From NCBI GenBank assembly GCA_018676675.1, contig JABHEG010000118.1, positions 61,584 through 125,583 of the forward strand: a DNA stretch of 64,000 bases. The letters are read 5' to 3'. Below are positions 35,435 to 44,681 of the stretch, piece after piece (positions within the stretch are counted from its first letter, which is position 1; the number at the start of each line of letters is the position of its first letter). Made by a program: the position numbers and the translations under genes. Under the pieces are notes generated by a model, which worked only from the letters and a program-made list of their open reading frames with translations, had not been told where the DNA came from and made no database searches. The stretch is from Lentisphaerota bacterium. GTDB lineage: Bacteria > Verrucomicrobiota > Lentisphaeria > Oligosphaerales > JABHEG01.

Positions 35435-36685
35435 TCAGCATGTCTCGTCCCTCTCCTTGATGCGGTATGTGTCGGCTGAGAGTGGTGCGCACGCCCAGTC
35501 CACAGCGATCAGAACTGTCACGGTCAGGAAACACCCGGGGACCAGCCAGAACGCGTGGCTCAGGCTTCCGCTCCTATCCCCAACGTAGCCCATCAACCAG
35601 GCGAAGAAGCCGCAGCCCGGAATTCCGGCGCAGGAGAGCAGCACAAAGAGCATCGTGGTATCGGTTCCCGGGAGTCGGTCAGCGCAGTAGCTCTGTATTG
35701 TGGGCCAGAACGGGGCTGTGGCTATCCCGGCCGCGAGGAGCAGGCCGTAGAACAGCCAGAGATTGGTCAGAACGGGGAAGAGAGCGGTGATCGCTGCGCC
35801 AACGAGGCTGGATCCGAGCAGAAGATATCGCAACTGGCTTTGCTTGATCAGGTAGCCCCATCCTGTCCGCCCGATGACCATCCCGGCGGCAAAGCAGGCC
35901 GTGCCCACGCCGCCAGCCCAGGCGGCTGGATTGAAGCTCAAGCGAATGTAGCTGGCCGACCAAAAGGTGAGGGCCAATTCGCCTCCTCCGGCAACGAACA
36001 TGGCTGTGAAGAAGAGCCAGAACCGTGGACGCCGAAGGATGTCTTTGGCGTGGGCGGAAACCGTGCGCCAGTCCAGCGGTTCCGGGTGTTCCGGGTACGC
36101 GTGCCCTTTGCCGGAGGGGATGAGGAGAATGCCGGCGGGGATCAGAGCCAGCGTCGCGATCCCGCCCATGACCAAACGCCAGGAAACACCGAGGGAGAGC
36201 AGCACTCCGGACACGAGAACGGTGACCAACACGCCGACCGACCAGAAGGCGTGCGCGAAGTTGATGTAGCGTCCCGGACTGTCCGGATGCAGATCCTGGA
36301 CAAACGGCGTGGCCAGCCCTTCGACGATGCCTTCGCCGAGCCCTGCTGTCATGAGGGCCAGCATGAGGACGCCGTAGGCAGGGGCGAGTGCGCACAGGGC
36401 CAGCCCGGTACCCATCAGGAGGACGGCGCAACCAAACGTCCGCCGTTTCCCCCAACGTCCGGCTGCAAAGCCGCACAGAACCATGGCGACAACGATCGGG
36501 ATCGTGCGGCCAAGGTGCAGCGCTCCACCCGCACCCATGCCGCCTGATTCGAGAGAAAAGCCCAACTCGCGAGACAACGACACCAAAGCTACCGGTACGA
36601 CGACCGATCCCGACGCGTAGGTGAAGAAACTCACGAACGCGGCATAGTCGTATCGTCCGAAGACCATCTTCCGAGACTCTGTCAT
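35435..36685 (-). CDS. MFS transporter
   Basis: About 416 residues with regularly spaced hydrophobic segments in two halves. GFAAGRWGKRRTFG matches the conserved loop between helices 2 and 3, and GYVGDRSGS is its echo in the second half. A central hydrophilic stretch (YPEHPEPLDWRTVSAHAKDILRRPRFW) separates the halves as in most major-facilitator carriers. ATG 36685 is chosen; the frame also extends to TTG 36709. Neither start has a strong ribosome binding site. It is a different subgroup from the MFS gene at 16408-17637. The substrate is unknown; a sugar or an organic anion would fit the neighbourhood. Confidence 0.82.
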   Translation of the reverse strand: MTESRKMVFGRYDYAAFVSFFTYASGSVVVPVALVSLSRELGFSLESGGMGAGGALHLGRTIPIVVAMVLCGFAAGRWGKRRTFGCAVLLMGTGLALCALAPAYGVLMLALMTAGLGEGIVEGLATPFVQDLHPDSPGRYINFAHAFWSVGVLVTVLVSGVLLSLGVSWRLVMGGIATLALIPAGILLIPSGKGHAYPEHPEPLDWRTVSAHAKDILRRPRFWLFFTAMFVAGGGELALTFWSASYIRLSFNPAAWAGGVGTACFAAGMVIGRTGWGYLIKQSQLRYLLLGSSLVGAAITALFPVLTNLWLFYGLLLAAGIATAPFWPTIQSYCADRLPGTDTTMLFVLLSCAGIPGCGFFAWLMGYVGDRSGSLSHAFWLVPGCFLTVTVLIAVDWACAPLSADTYRIKERDETC

Positions 36686-37066
36686 GGGCACCGTCTGTTT
36701 GCGCTGCAAGGTGTGTCCAGAGGCAGAGGGCTAACGTAGCCCGGCCCGGCGCGATGGACAGCGCTCTATAGCGGCTGCACGCGGCAGGACTGTTCCATTC
36801 TTACTTCTGTGAAAACGTGAAAGCGTGAGTACGAGAATCCGGAGACGGCCTCGCCCTGTCACACTATCACGAACGGGCCAGATTTGTCAGGATGAACGGC
36901 CCTGTGCACGCGGAGCCTGCGTTTGACCGGTCGCTCCTTCGCCAGTAAAGTCACCACCATCCCCTCCTTTGAGCAACCCGCCCGACCGGTGGTCGTCAGC
37001 GGGCAAAGGTCAGCGGCAGAAGGAGCTCACTGCGAGGGGACACCAGGCGACTGAGGGACGCACTCC
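36686..37066. other. Divergent intergenic region, nothing recognised
   Basis: These 381 bases separate the divergent MFS and CsgG-like genes and should contain both promoters. No promoter pair, repeat-family member or small gene could be supported. Confidence 0.4.
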
Positions 37067-40000
37067 ATGAAGATGACCGCGGCCAAGCTTGCACTTCTCG
37101 TGCTATTGCCTTTCGTCCATGCCCTTGCACAGCCCGCCAATGCCGGACGCAAGGCTGTGGCGATCGTTGATGTCAGCGCCTCCGGTCTCATGCCAACGGC
37201 TTTCACTGACCTGCTTTTTGCCGCGTGTGCCACCATGCCCGGCATCGCTTTGGTGGAACGGGAGGAACTGGCCGCGCTGATGCCTGAGCAGGCTCTCGTT
37301 CTTGCGGCACCAACTACCGACAGCATGGCAGCCGCCACCGGTCTGGGGCAGCTCTGCAAGGCTGATGCGTTTGTCCTCTTAGAGGCGACTAAACGTGGCC
37401 GAGGGCGGGGGACACCGGTGCGTGTCCGCATTGTGGAGACGCGGCACGGAATCAAGGTGTTCGATACGCGTCTGATGGTGACCCAAAGTGGCGATGAGAT
37501 TGCGGACGCCATCGGTGGTTTGTCTCAGCGTATTCTGGCCAGCTTGCGGCGCGTTCCCGAAGATCCGCAGGAGCTTGTACTCATCGGGATCACTCCCTTT
37601 GCGAGTGAGGAAGTCGCCAGGCGGTGGGATTGGCTGACAACCGCTCTGGGCGCCGCTCTCGAAGCACAGTTGGCCAGGCACTATGGCGTTTTCCTGCTGG
37701 AACGTGATAAGACGCGGTTGTTGAGCCAGGAACGGGACCTCGCGGCTGCTTTGCCCCAGGCCTTGCTGCCGTCGACGCTCCTCGTTGAGGGCAGTTACCG
37801 TCTGGATCGCGATGTTGCGCCGGATGCCCTCACCGTCCGATATCGGTGCCGGAGCAACGGCGGCGGGGTCATAGAAATGACGTCAGATGGTCGCATCGAA
37901 GGCTTGGCGGCTCTGGCCGACGCGATCGCACGAGAGGTTCTTGCCTCTGCCGGGCAGCCCGCGGGAGGCGCATCGTCGGGAGTTGCCCGGGATGAGGCCC
38001 TGATTCTCGCGGCGGAGGCTAACCGTTGCAGGCGGGTGGGGGACTTTGGGATTGCGCTTGGGCTCGCGGAAGCGGCGGTGGCACTGCTTCCCAACCGTCC
38101 GGAACTGGACATCCTGATCCTGCGGATTCTGCGCGGGTACATCACCCATGACGACGGGGGGAATTCCCGTTCGGCAACGGCTCGACTGCAGTTGTTGGCG
38201 TGGCATGAACGCGGTGCCATGATCGTCGAGCGCCTGATGCGTCACCCCGACGTTTTGCGTAACGCCGAGGCCGACGGGGAGTGGGCCCGGTTCGTTCTTC
38301 CCAGAACGCTCAGCCCGACCACCCTACTGTCCAATGGATTCGGTGCCGCGCGTGACCTGCTCTGCGAGTGGTATGAGCCATCTTCAGGGGCTGAGCTCGA
38401 AGCCTTCCTTTCCCCGCCGTTGGCTGGGGATGTGGCCCGTTTGCGCGAGCTGAAGCACCAGATGCACGATTGCCTGTCAAAGGTCGCTGCGGAACAGGAT
38501 GACAGGCGACACTTCGCTTCGCTGTTGGATGTGCGTATACACAGAAGCCAAGGGTGGTTTGCTCAGGCCGACGGGTATGTGGCGATGCGGAATACAGGCT
38601 TGCGGGACGCCGCGGCCTTGCTCCGAACGCCAGGTAGGTCGAGGTCGACCGCGGTGTGGGTACTCAGCAAGCCGAGTATCCGGGGCAGTTGTCTGTGGAG
38701 CAATCCAGGGGGACTCAGGGGACGATCTGCTCTCCTCAGGGGAGGGCTGGACGGGCTTGCACGCGATCAGGACCCGTGGCTGCGAGCACACGCCATGGCG
38801 AATCTTGCCCTCCTGGCAGGGCACGAAGGGCAGCATCCTGAGGCGCAGAAGCACTACGAACGTCTGACCGAGACGGTCTGGCGGGACATTGATCCGACTT
38901 TGGGGGACGCGACCCCGGTGGATCGCTGGCACCTCAGCGGGTTGCTTCAGGCCGTTCTCATGCCGGATAAGCTCGCTCCGACACGCGATCAATCCAGAGC
39001 GTTCGCCCGGCGGCAATGCCGGGAGTTTGCGGACCGTGTTGTCGCGACCGGCCACCCGATGCGCCTGCTCGGCTGGAAGCGCATCCTCGACGCTGCTGTA
39101 CGGAGCTTCGAGCGCTCGGGTCAACCAGGGACGTCTCTCGATCTGCTGAACCGGAGCTTGGCCGTGTTGGAGGGGCGCTCGTTGCTGACGTCGCTCAACC
39201 CTGTCTACAGGAACCAGCTCGACAGGTACGCGGGGGAGCTCTCGAGCAAGAAGCGGGAGCTCGTGGAGGTCCACGGCTTGGGGAGCGAATCTACGGAGAG
39301 TGACATCTTCGAGGGGCAGCTTGTTGCTAGGTTGGCGGACCTGCGAGGCCTGTTTCCAGCCGGAAAGCACAACCCGCATTTCCGTCGGATTCTGGTGACG
39401 TCGGAAGCGGTCATCTTGGTCTGCGCGGTCGGCTGGAACCAACATGCACAAGCGTTCGGTGTGATCCGCCTTTCGCTCGACACGTGGGAAACACTGTCAC
39501 ACCAGCTCTGCGACCACGAGTTGCCTACTCCACGGTCAATAGGTCCCGTCTACGTGCAGCACCGGCGTTGGGGGCCATCCGTCGCTTTGATCGACTCGAG
39601 TGTTTACGTCGGCACCCCTTGGGACGGACTCAGGATTTTCACCCCCGGCAACCCAGTTCGCTATATGACCGAAGAGCATGGGTTGGCGACCAACGCGATC
39701 CGGCAACTCGACGTGCTGGGAAACGTCGTTTACGCGTTTACGGGAAGCGGTCACGACGACTACACGGGCGTGATGGCACTTGATCCGAGCACGGGCATAT
39801 CCCGCATGCTGTGGTCAAGTCGTGAGAAGACAGGTGACTCAGTCCTCAGCGGCCTTCCTCTGAACGGCATGGCACCGGATCCGAGGCGAGACCGTCTCTG
39901 GGTTCTGACCGGCAGGAATCCGGCCGACAGACGCCGCATGCAGCTTTACCATTACACGCCGGAGACCGGGGAGATCGGCGTTCACGACTTCGAGATCCTG

Positions 40001-40468
40001 GAACGGATGCGGAATCGCCGGTTCGGAGACTCCTCCCCGTGGATGCGCCGGATGGGCGACTGGGTCGTCTTCCGCTGGTTCGATCCCTACATGTTGCACC
40101 TACCGTCCAACACGCTGGTGGAGTTTCTCCTCCCCAAGTTCGGCCCCGCAAGACCGGGGAGCCTGGCGCTGACGGATTCCGACACCGGGCAACGACGTTT
40201 CGTTCCTGCTGGGAAAGGTGTCGTCAAGGTGTCTCCCACGGAACTGCTGTACTACCTTCCCGGCGAAAAGGAGCCTGTCTCGCTGCTCAAGAGTGTCTAT
40301 CCGGACGGGAAGCGCAGAATGACGTTCCACGACGTTGTGCCGAGCCCAGGTGGCCTGTTCGTTGTGGCCGATGATCGCGTGGTGCGCATTCCGGATATCG
40401 CCGGTGTGCCCTTACCCGCCGACCTGAATGGCGACACCCAGGATTCGGAGAAGCAGGACGGTCGGTGA
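37067..40468 (+). CDS. Exported CsgG-like / TPR / beta-propeller protein
   Basis: A 1133-residue protein with a signal peptide (MKMTAAKLALLVLLPFVHALAQ). Two consecutive segments (about 27-165 and 165-305) each follow the CsgG/FlgO pattern: a beta strand (AVAIVDVS; LVLIGITPF), then ALVEREELAALMPEQ or FLLERDKTRLLSQE, then ADAFVLLEA or STLLVEGSY. Next come TPR-like helices (about 310-700; AEAAVALLPNRPELDILILRIL). A propeller-like domain at about 760-1110 has regularly spaced strands (SVYVGTPWDGLRIFTPG, GLATNAIRQLDVLGNVVYAF), recalling the two-component-regulator propeller. GAGGGA precedes ATG 37067. It is probably periplasmic or outer-membrane associated; the function is unknown. Confidence 0.72.
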   Translation: MKMTAAKLALLVLLPFVHALAQPANAGRKAVAIVDVSASGLMPTAFTDLLFAACATMPGIALVEREELAALMPEQALVLAAPTTDSMAAATGLGQLCKADAFVLLEATKRGRGRGTPVRVRIVETRHGIKVFDTRLMVTQSGDEIADAIGGLSQRILASLRRVPEDPQELVLIGITPFASEEVARRWDWLTTALGAALEAQLARHYGVFLLERDKTRLLSQERDLAAALPQALLPSTLLVEGSYRLDRDVAPDALTVRYRCRSNGGGVIEMTSDGRIEGLAALADAIAREVLASAGQPAGGASSGVARDEALILAAEANRCRRVGDFGIALGLAEAAVALLPNRPELDILILRILRGYITHDDGGNSRSATARLQLLAWHERGAMIVERLMRHPDVLRNAEADGEWARFVLPRTLSPTTLLSNGFGAARDLLCEWYEPSSGAELEAFLSPPLAGDVARLRELKHQMHDCLSKVAAEQDDRRHFASLLDVRIHRSQGWFAQADGYVAMRNTGLRDAAALLRTPGRSRSTAVWVLSKPSIRGSCLWSNPGGLRGRSALLRGGLDGLARDQDPWLRAHAMANLALLAGHEGQHPEAQKHYERLTETVWRDIDPTLGDATPVDRWHLSGLLQAVLMPDKLAPTRDQSRAFARRQCREFADRVVATGHPMRLLGWKRILDAAVRSFERSGQPGTSLDLLNRSLAVLEGRSLLTSLNPVYRNQLDRYAGELSSKKRELVEVHGLGSESTESDIFEGQLVARLADLRGLFPAGKHNPHFRRILVTSEAVILVCAVGWNQHAQAFGVIRLSLDTWETLSHQLCDHELPTPRSIGPVYVQHRRWGPSVALIDSSVYVGTPWDGLRIFTPGNPVRYMTEEHGLATNAIRQLDVLGNVVYAFTGSGHDDYTGVMALDPSTGISRMLWSSREKTGDSVLSGLPLNGMAPDPRRDRLWVLTGRNPADRRRMQLYHYTPETGEIGVHDFEILERMRNRRFGDSSPWMRRMGDWVVFRWFDPYMLHLPSNTLVEFLLPKFGPARPGSLALTDSDTGQRRFVPAGKGVVKVSPTELLYYLPGEKEPVSLLKSVYPDGKRRMTFHDVVPSPGGLFVVADDRVVRIPDIAGVPLPADLNGDTQDSEKQDGR

Positions 40469-40794
40469 CTCCTTGAGCGTCTTCCGTCCTGACGAGCTTG
40501 GGACGTCAATTCCATCTGTTGACGCGGATTGACAGTCTCTCGGTCTTGGGATAGCCGAACATGCGGGGTTGAGCCTGGCCTTCGCCAGCTGTTCTGTCGC
40601 TCCTATCTGAGCAGCGCAACTTCGGCACCCGCTAATCGACAGTCAGCGATGTATCAGGCGAGCTGTCTTGGTTGCGGGAGGCCGGGAGGCCATGACTTGC
40701 CGTACGTTTTGCCAACGGGGGAAGTGACCACTACACTGCTCCGTGCATGCGACGTCTGGGTTGAGGTGATCATGGCCGCAGGAGGGAATACAGG
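40469..40794. repeat. Intergenic region with dispersed 90-bp repeat, copy D
   Basis: The repeat at 40572-40664 is the sister of 33657-33747, in the same orientation. The remaining sequence upstream of ATG 40795 shows no clear promoter, and no small gene was found. Confidence 0.65.
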
Positions 40795-43700
40795 ATGTTG
40801 AAGAATCTCCGCACCGGTTTTGTTGGGATATCTCAGTTGAGTCTGCGTGGTTTTCCCCTTCTGCTGGGGCTGATGCTGGGGGGAGGTGCGGGCGCTCAGG
40901 TGACGCTTGAGACGGAGGCCTTCGGTATCCGTTTGAGCCCCAAGGGGCGAGTCGAATCGGTGTTCGCCAAGCCTGGCGGAGACATCATCGCTACTGACAC
41001 GGGCAAAGGGGGTGCCTTCCTGTCGATCCGCCAGGGCGCTGCGTCCCATTCTCCTTCGGCGCTCACGCTGGAGAGCGGTGTGTTGACGGCCACGTTTGCC
41101 GCAGCCGAGGCCAAGGCCGTGATCGACGTCGGTACCATCGGAGCAGCGCTGCGGTTGAGCGTGCGGGGCGTTGCTGGTGCTGACGTGACCAGTCTGACTT
41201 TCGCCGAACTTACCTTGCCCAAAGCGGCCCGCGATGCCGGCTGGGGCCTGAGTGTGGCCGCACTCAATGAGTTCACCAGCGGAGTTGCCCATCCGGGGAT
41301 GAAGGCGTTCGGTCGTGCCACCGCCTACTCCCGGTTTGGTCTTGAGCGCGGGGAGGCGGCTGTCGTTGTTGCGAAGCGTGACCCGATGCGTGAGAGCCTG
41401 AAGGCGGTCGTGGAGGCCGCACCGGCGATCCCGAAGAGCACGATCGGCGGCCCTTTTGCGGTCGAAGCGCCTCATGCCTATGGCTCGTACCTGTTTGCCG
41501 GCCGCAACGTGACCGAGGAGAATGTGGATGAGGTGATCGAGTTGGCTGATCGCCTTGGACTCAACCAGCTGAACATGCATCCGGTCCGCTACGGTGACTG
41601 GAAACCAAACGCCACGTATTACCCCGAGGGACGCAAGAGCCTGAAGCGGGTCATCGACAAGATCCATGCGGCGGGAATGTTGGCCGGGGTCCACACGTAT
41701 TCCGAATTTCTGAGCAAGTCGTGCCCATACGTCACACCGGTTCCTGATCGACGGTTGGGCGTTGATGCTGTCTTTACGCTCTCGGAACCGCTTGACGAGG
41801 CTGGGAAGACGGTGCCGGTGGTCGAGGCGACTGACACGATGTCTGCTACCACAGGCTTCTTCATTCGCAACAGCGCCACGGTGCGGATCGACGATGAACT
41901 GATCGTCTACAAAGGAGTATCCAAGGCCGCGCCGTTTGGCTTCTCGGAGTGCACCCGTGGTGCCTATGGAACGACAAAATCAGCGCACGCGAAGGGGGCG
42001 ACCGTCCATCATTTGCGAGAGTGTTTCGGTCTGTTTGTCCCTGACGGAGACTCCACGCTGTTTGATGAGGTCGCCCGGAACCTGGCTGACCTGATCAATG
42101 AGTGCGGCTTCGACATGCTGTATCTGGACGCTCTGGACGGCAGTGATGCTGTCGCCGGGCGACCTTGGTCCTGGCACTATGCGGCGAAGTTCACGCTGGA
42201 GATCTTCCGCCACCTGGACCGCCCTGTCCTGGCGGAGATGAGTACCTTCCCACACCACCTCTGGTACGTTCGGTCGCGTTCCGGGGCCTGGGACCACCCG
42301 ACTCGCAGCCACAAGGTGTTCATTGACATCCATGCCGGCGCCAATCGCGCCCTCGAGCAGATCTTTCTGCCTTCGCACCTGGGGTGGTGGAGGTACAAGA
42401 CGTGGCACGGTTTCTCACAGGAACCCACGTACTTCGACGATATTGAGCATCTCGGTGTTCGTTGCCTGGGGGCCAACTCAGGCGTTTCGATTCAGGGCGT
42501 TTCTGCCACCACTCTGCGGACGGTTCCCGCGCTGACGCGTCTTGCCGCGATTACCCGGCAGTACGAAGCATTGCGTCGAGCTGGTTACTTCGACGAGGCG
42601 ACGTGTGAGAAGCTGCGGGAGACCGGGAAGGAGTTTGCCCTGCGCCAGACGCCGACAGGGCAGTGGGAACTGCGTCCCAGTGCGTACAGCCGCCACAAGG
42701 TTACGGCCCCGGACAATGGGTCTGAACGCTGGACGGTGGTCAATGAACAGGGGCGACAACGCCCCTTCATTCGTATTCAGGCCCTGCACAGTGCCGGGCC
42801 CTACGATGCCACAGATGACCGCATCGTTGCGGAGTTCGCGACCGACGATGAGTTTGGCGACCACAAGGCGATCAAGGCTGTGAAGGCAACTCTGAAGTCC
42901 GTCTCCACTCCGGTCAAAGTCGGGAAGACCAGCGCGCTGTTGACGGCGACCAATACGGGCAAGCCCGGTGCGTCATCCTGGGCTCGGTGGACCAAGACCT
43001 TCGATCCGCCGATTAACCTGACCGGGCGTCAAGCCCTGGGGGTCTGGGTGCATGGTGACGGCAAAGGGGAGATCCTGAATTTGCAGTTGCGCAGCCCCAT
43101 TCACATGACGTATGCCTACGGCGAACACTACATCAAGGTTGACTTCACGGGCTGGAAGTACTTCGAGTTGGTCGAGCCGGATGGCGAAGACTACCGCAGC
43201 GCCAAGTGGCCCTATCGATCGTGGTACGCGATCTATCGTTCAACGACTCGCTACAACGCGATCAGCAAGATGACCATCTATGTGAACAACATTCCGGCAG
43301 GTGAGACTGTGACTTGTGCCCTGAGCCCGGTGCGCGCCCTGCCATTGGTCGAGAGCCCGATCGCCAATCCGAGCGTCGTGGTTGGTGGTCAACGACTCAC
43401 GTTTCCGGTCACGATCCCGACGGGATCCTATCTGGAGTACGATGGGGATGTGGCTCGCCTGTTCGGACGCAAAGGGCAGCTGAACGTCGTGGTCAAACCC
43501 AGCGGCGAGCCCGCTTTGCTCGATGTCGGCGACAACCCATTTGAGTTCGGCTGTGACGTCCCGGTGAGGGATGTCCGGGCGCGGGCCATGGTGACGGTTG
43601 GTCTTTACGGTCAGCCTTTGGGGAATCGGCAGCGAAGCGGAGACGTGAAGTGGGAGGAAATGGCTCGAGAAGTCGATGCGCCTCGCCAGATCATTGCGCT

Positions 43701-44598
43701 GGATGGGCTCCAGAATCGGTGGACAACTGTCTCACGGGATGCCGGCAAGCGGACGATACTTGATTTTGAGTTGGTTGTCCACAGTGTCAGCACGACGGCT
43801 TCGCCGCATGATGCCCCGGGGGCACTTGTGATCGACAGCTTCGACGATCCTGCGACGTTCGCAGACTCACCGGGCAATGACTACCTCCAATATGTTCGGT
43901 CGAGCTCGCGCAGCGGCTTCGCGACGTCGGAAGGGGTCACGCATGAGCTTGGTGTCGAACGGCGATCGAAGAAGTATGGGAAAGGCTCATTGCGCTACGT
44001 TGCCAAAGGTACGCACGGGGGAGGGTGGAGTGCACGAGGGCGGCACTTCGCAAAGCCATTGGACCTGAACGGGCATACGCACATCGGTTTCTGGATCAAG
44101 GGAGACGGGCTTGGAGAGACGCTCTATTTCCAGTTCCGAGACAGCAAGGGGGCGCATTTCGACATGAAGACCGCGATCACCTTTACCGGATGGCGGTTTG
44201 TGGACTTCGAGCTGCAGAAACGGGACTTCGACTTCGCGGCGATCGAGTACTTGATCCTCTACTATAACTCGTTGCCGGCTAACCAATCCGTTGCCTGTCA
44301 GGTGGATGCGATGCGCGCCTACAGCGTTGCCGCAACGGTGCGGGATCCGGCTCTGACGGTCGGGCGACGGACGGTGATGTTCCCCACAGAACTGCGGACG
44401 GGTGATGTCCTGGCGTATGATGGTGCAACCCGACGCTGCGAGATCCGCAGGGGCGGGGAGCGCATTGCTGTCACGCTCAAAGGGAAGGTCCCGAAGCTCA
44501 AGAAGGGCGTGAATGATCTCGAACTGGTGGTTCGTTCGGGGCCGGAGGCGAAACTGGCTGTGACGGTCCAGATCATGAAGCGGTATGACGTGAGGTAA
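40795..44598 (+). CDS. Secreted TIM-barrel glycosidase-like protein with duplicated binding modules
   Basis: A 1267-residue protein. A signal peptide (GFPLLLGLMLGGGAGAQ) is followed by a beta-rich domain and a barrel-like domain at about 225-560. That domain contains LGLNQLNMHPVRYGDW, AGMLAGVHTYSEF and FDMLYLDALDGSDAV, where the Asp after the LYLD strand is a plausible catalytic residue as in clan GH-D and related barrels. The C-terminal half has two copies of one unit, a CBM11-like jelly roll (INLTGRQALGVWVHGDGKGE; LDLNGHTHIGFWIKGDGLGE) plus a small Ig-like tail (SYLEYDGDVARLFGR; DVLAYDGATRRCEIR). ATG 40795 has GGAGGG about 9 bases upstream. No close named family was recognised; the reaction is unknown. 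Confidence 0.78.
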   Translation: MLKNLRTGFVGISQLSLRGFPLLLGLMLGGGAGAQVTLETEAFGIRLSPKGRVESVFAKPGGDIIATDTGKGGAFLSIRQGAASHSPSALTLESGVLTATFAAAEAKAVIDVGTIGAALRLSVRGVAGADVTSLTFAELTLPKAARDAGWGLSVAALNEFTSGVAHPGMKAFGRATAYSRFGLERGEAAVVVAKRDPMRESLKAVVEAAPAIPKSTIGGPFAVEAPHAYGSYLFAGRNVTEENVDEVIELADRLGLNQLNMHPVRYGDWKPNATYYPEGRKSLKRVIDKIHAAGMLAGVHTYSEFLSKSCPYVTPVPDRRLGVDAVFTLSEPLDEAGKTVPVVEATDTMSATTGFFIRNSATVRIDDELIVYKGVSKAAPFGFSECTRGAYGTTKSAHAKGATVHHLRECFGLFVPDGDSTLFDEVARNLADLINECGFDMLYLDALDGSDAVAGRPWSWHYAAKFTLEIFRHLDRPVLAEMSTFPHHLWYVRSRSGAWDHPTRSHKVFIDIHAGANRALEQIFLPSHLGWWRYKTWHGFSQEPTYFDDIEHLGVRCLGANSGVSIQGVSATTLRTVPALTRLAAITRQYEALRRAGYFDEATCEKLRETGKEFALRQTPTGQWELRPSAYSRHKVTAPDNGSERWTVVNEQGRQRPFIRIQALHSAGPYDATDDRIVAEFATDDEFGDHKAIKAVKATLKSVSTPVKVGKTSALLTATNTGKPGASSWARWTKTFDPPINLTGRQALGVWVHGDGKGEILNLQLRSPIHMTYAYGEHYIKVDFTGWKYFELVEPDGEDYRSAKWPYRSWYAIYRSTTRYNAISKMTIYVNNIPAGETVTCALSPVRALPLVESPIANPSVVVGGQRLTFPVTIPTGSYLEYDGDVARLFGRKGQLNVVVKPSGEPALLDVGDNPFEFGCDVPVRDVRARAMVTVGLYGQPLGNRQRSGDVKWEEMAREVDAPRQIIALDGLQNRWTTVSRDAGKRTILDFELVVHSVSTTASPHDAPGALVIDSFDDPATFADSPGNDYLQYVRSSSRSGFATSEGVTHELGVERRSKKYGKGSLRYVAKGTHGGGWSARGRHFAKPLDLNGHTHIGFWIKGDGLGETLYFQFRDSKGAHFDMKTAITFTGWRFVDFELQKRDFDFAAIEYLILYYNSLPANQSVACQVDAMRAYSVAATVRDPALTVGRRTVMFPTELRTGDVLAYDGATRRCEIRRGGERIAVTLKGKVPKLKKGVNDLELVVRSGPEAKLAVTVQIMKRYDVR

Positions 44599-44681
44599 GC
44601 TGTTTCTTGGGGGAACAACGCGACTCCGGCAGCCTGCGTCGCTCACTACAAACGGGGCCCGGTTCGGGCAGGACCCTACCG

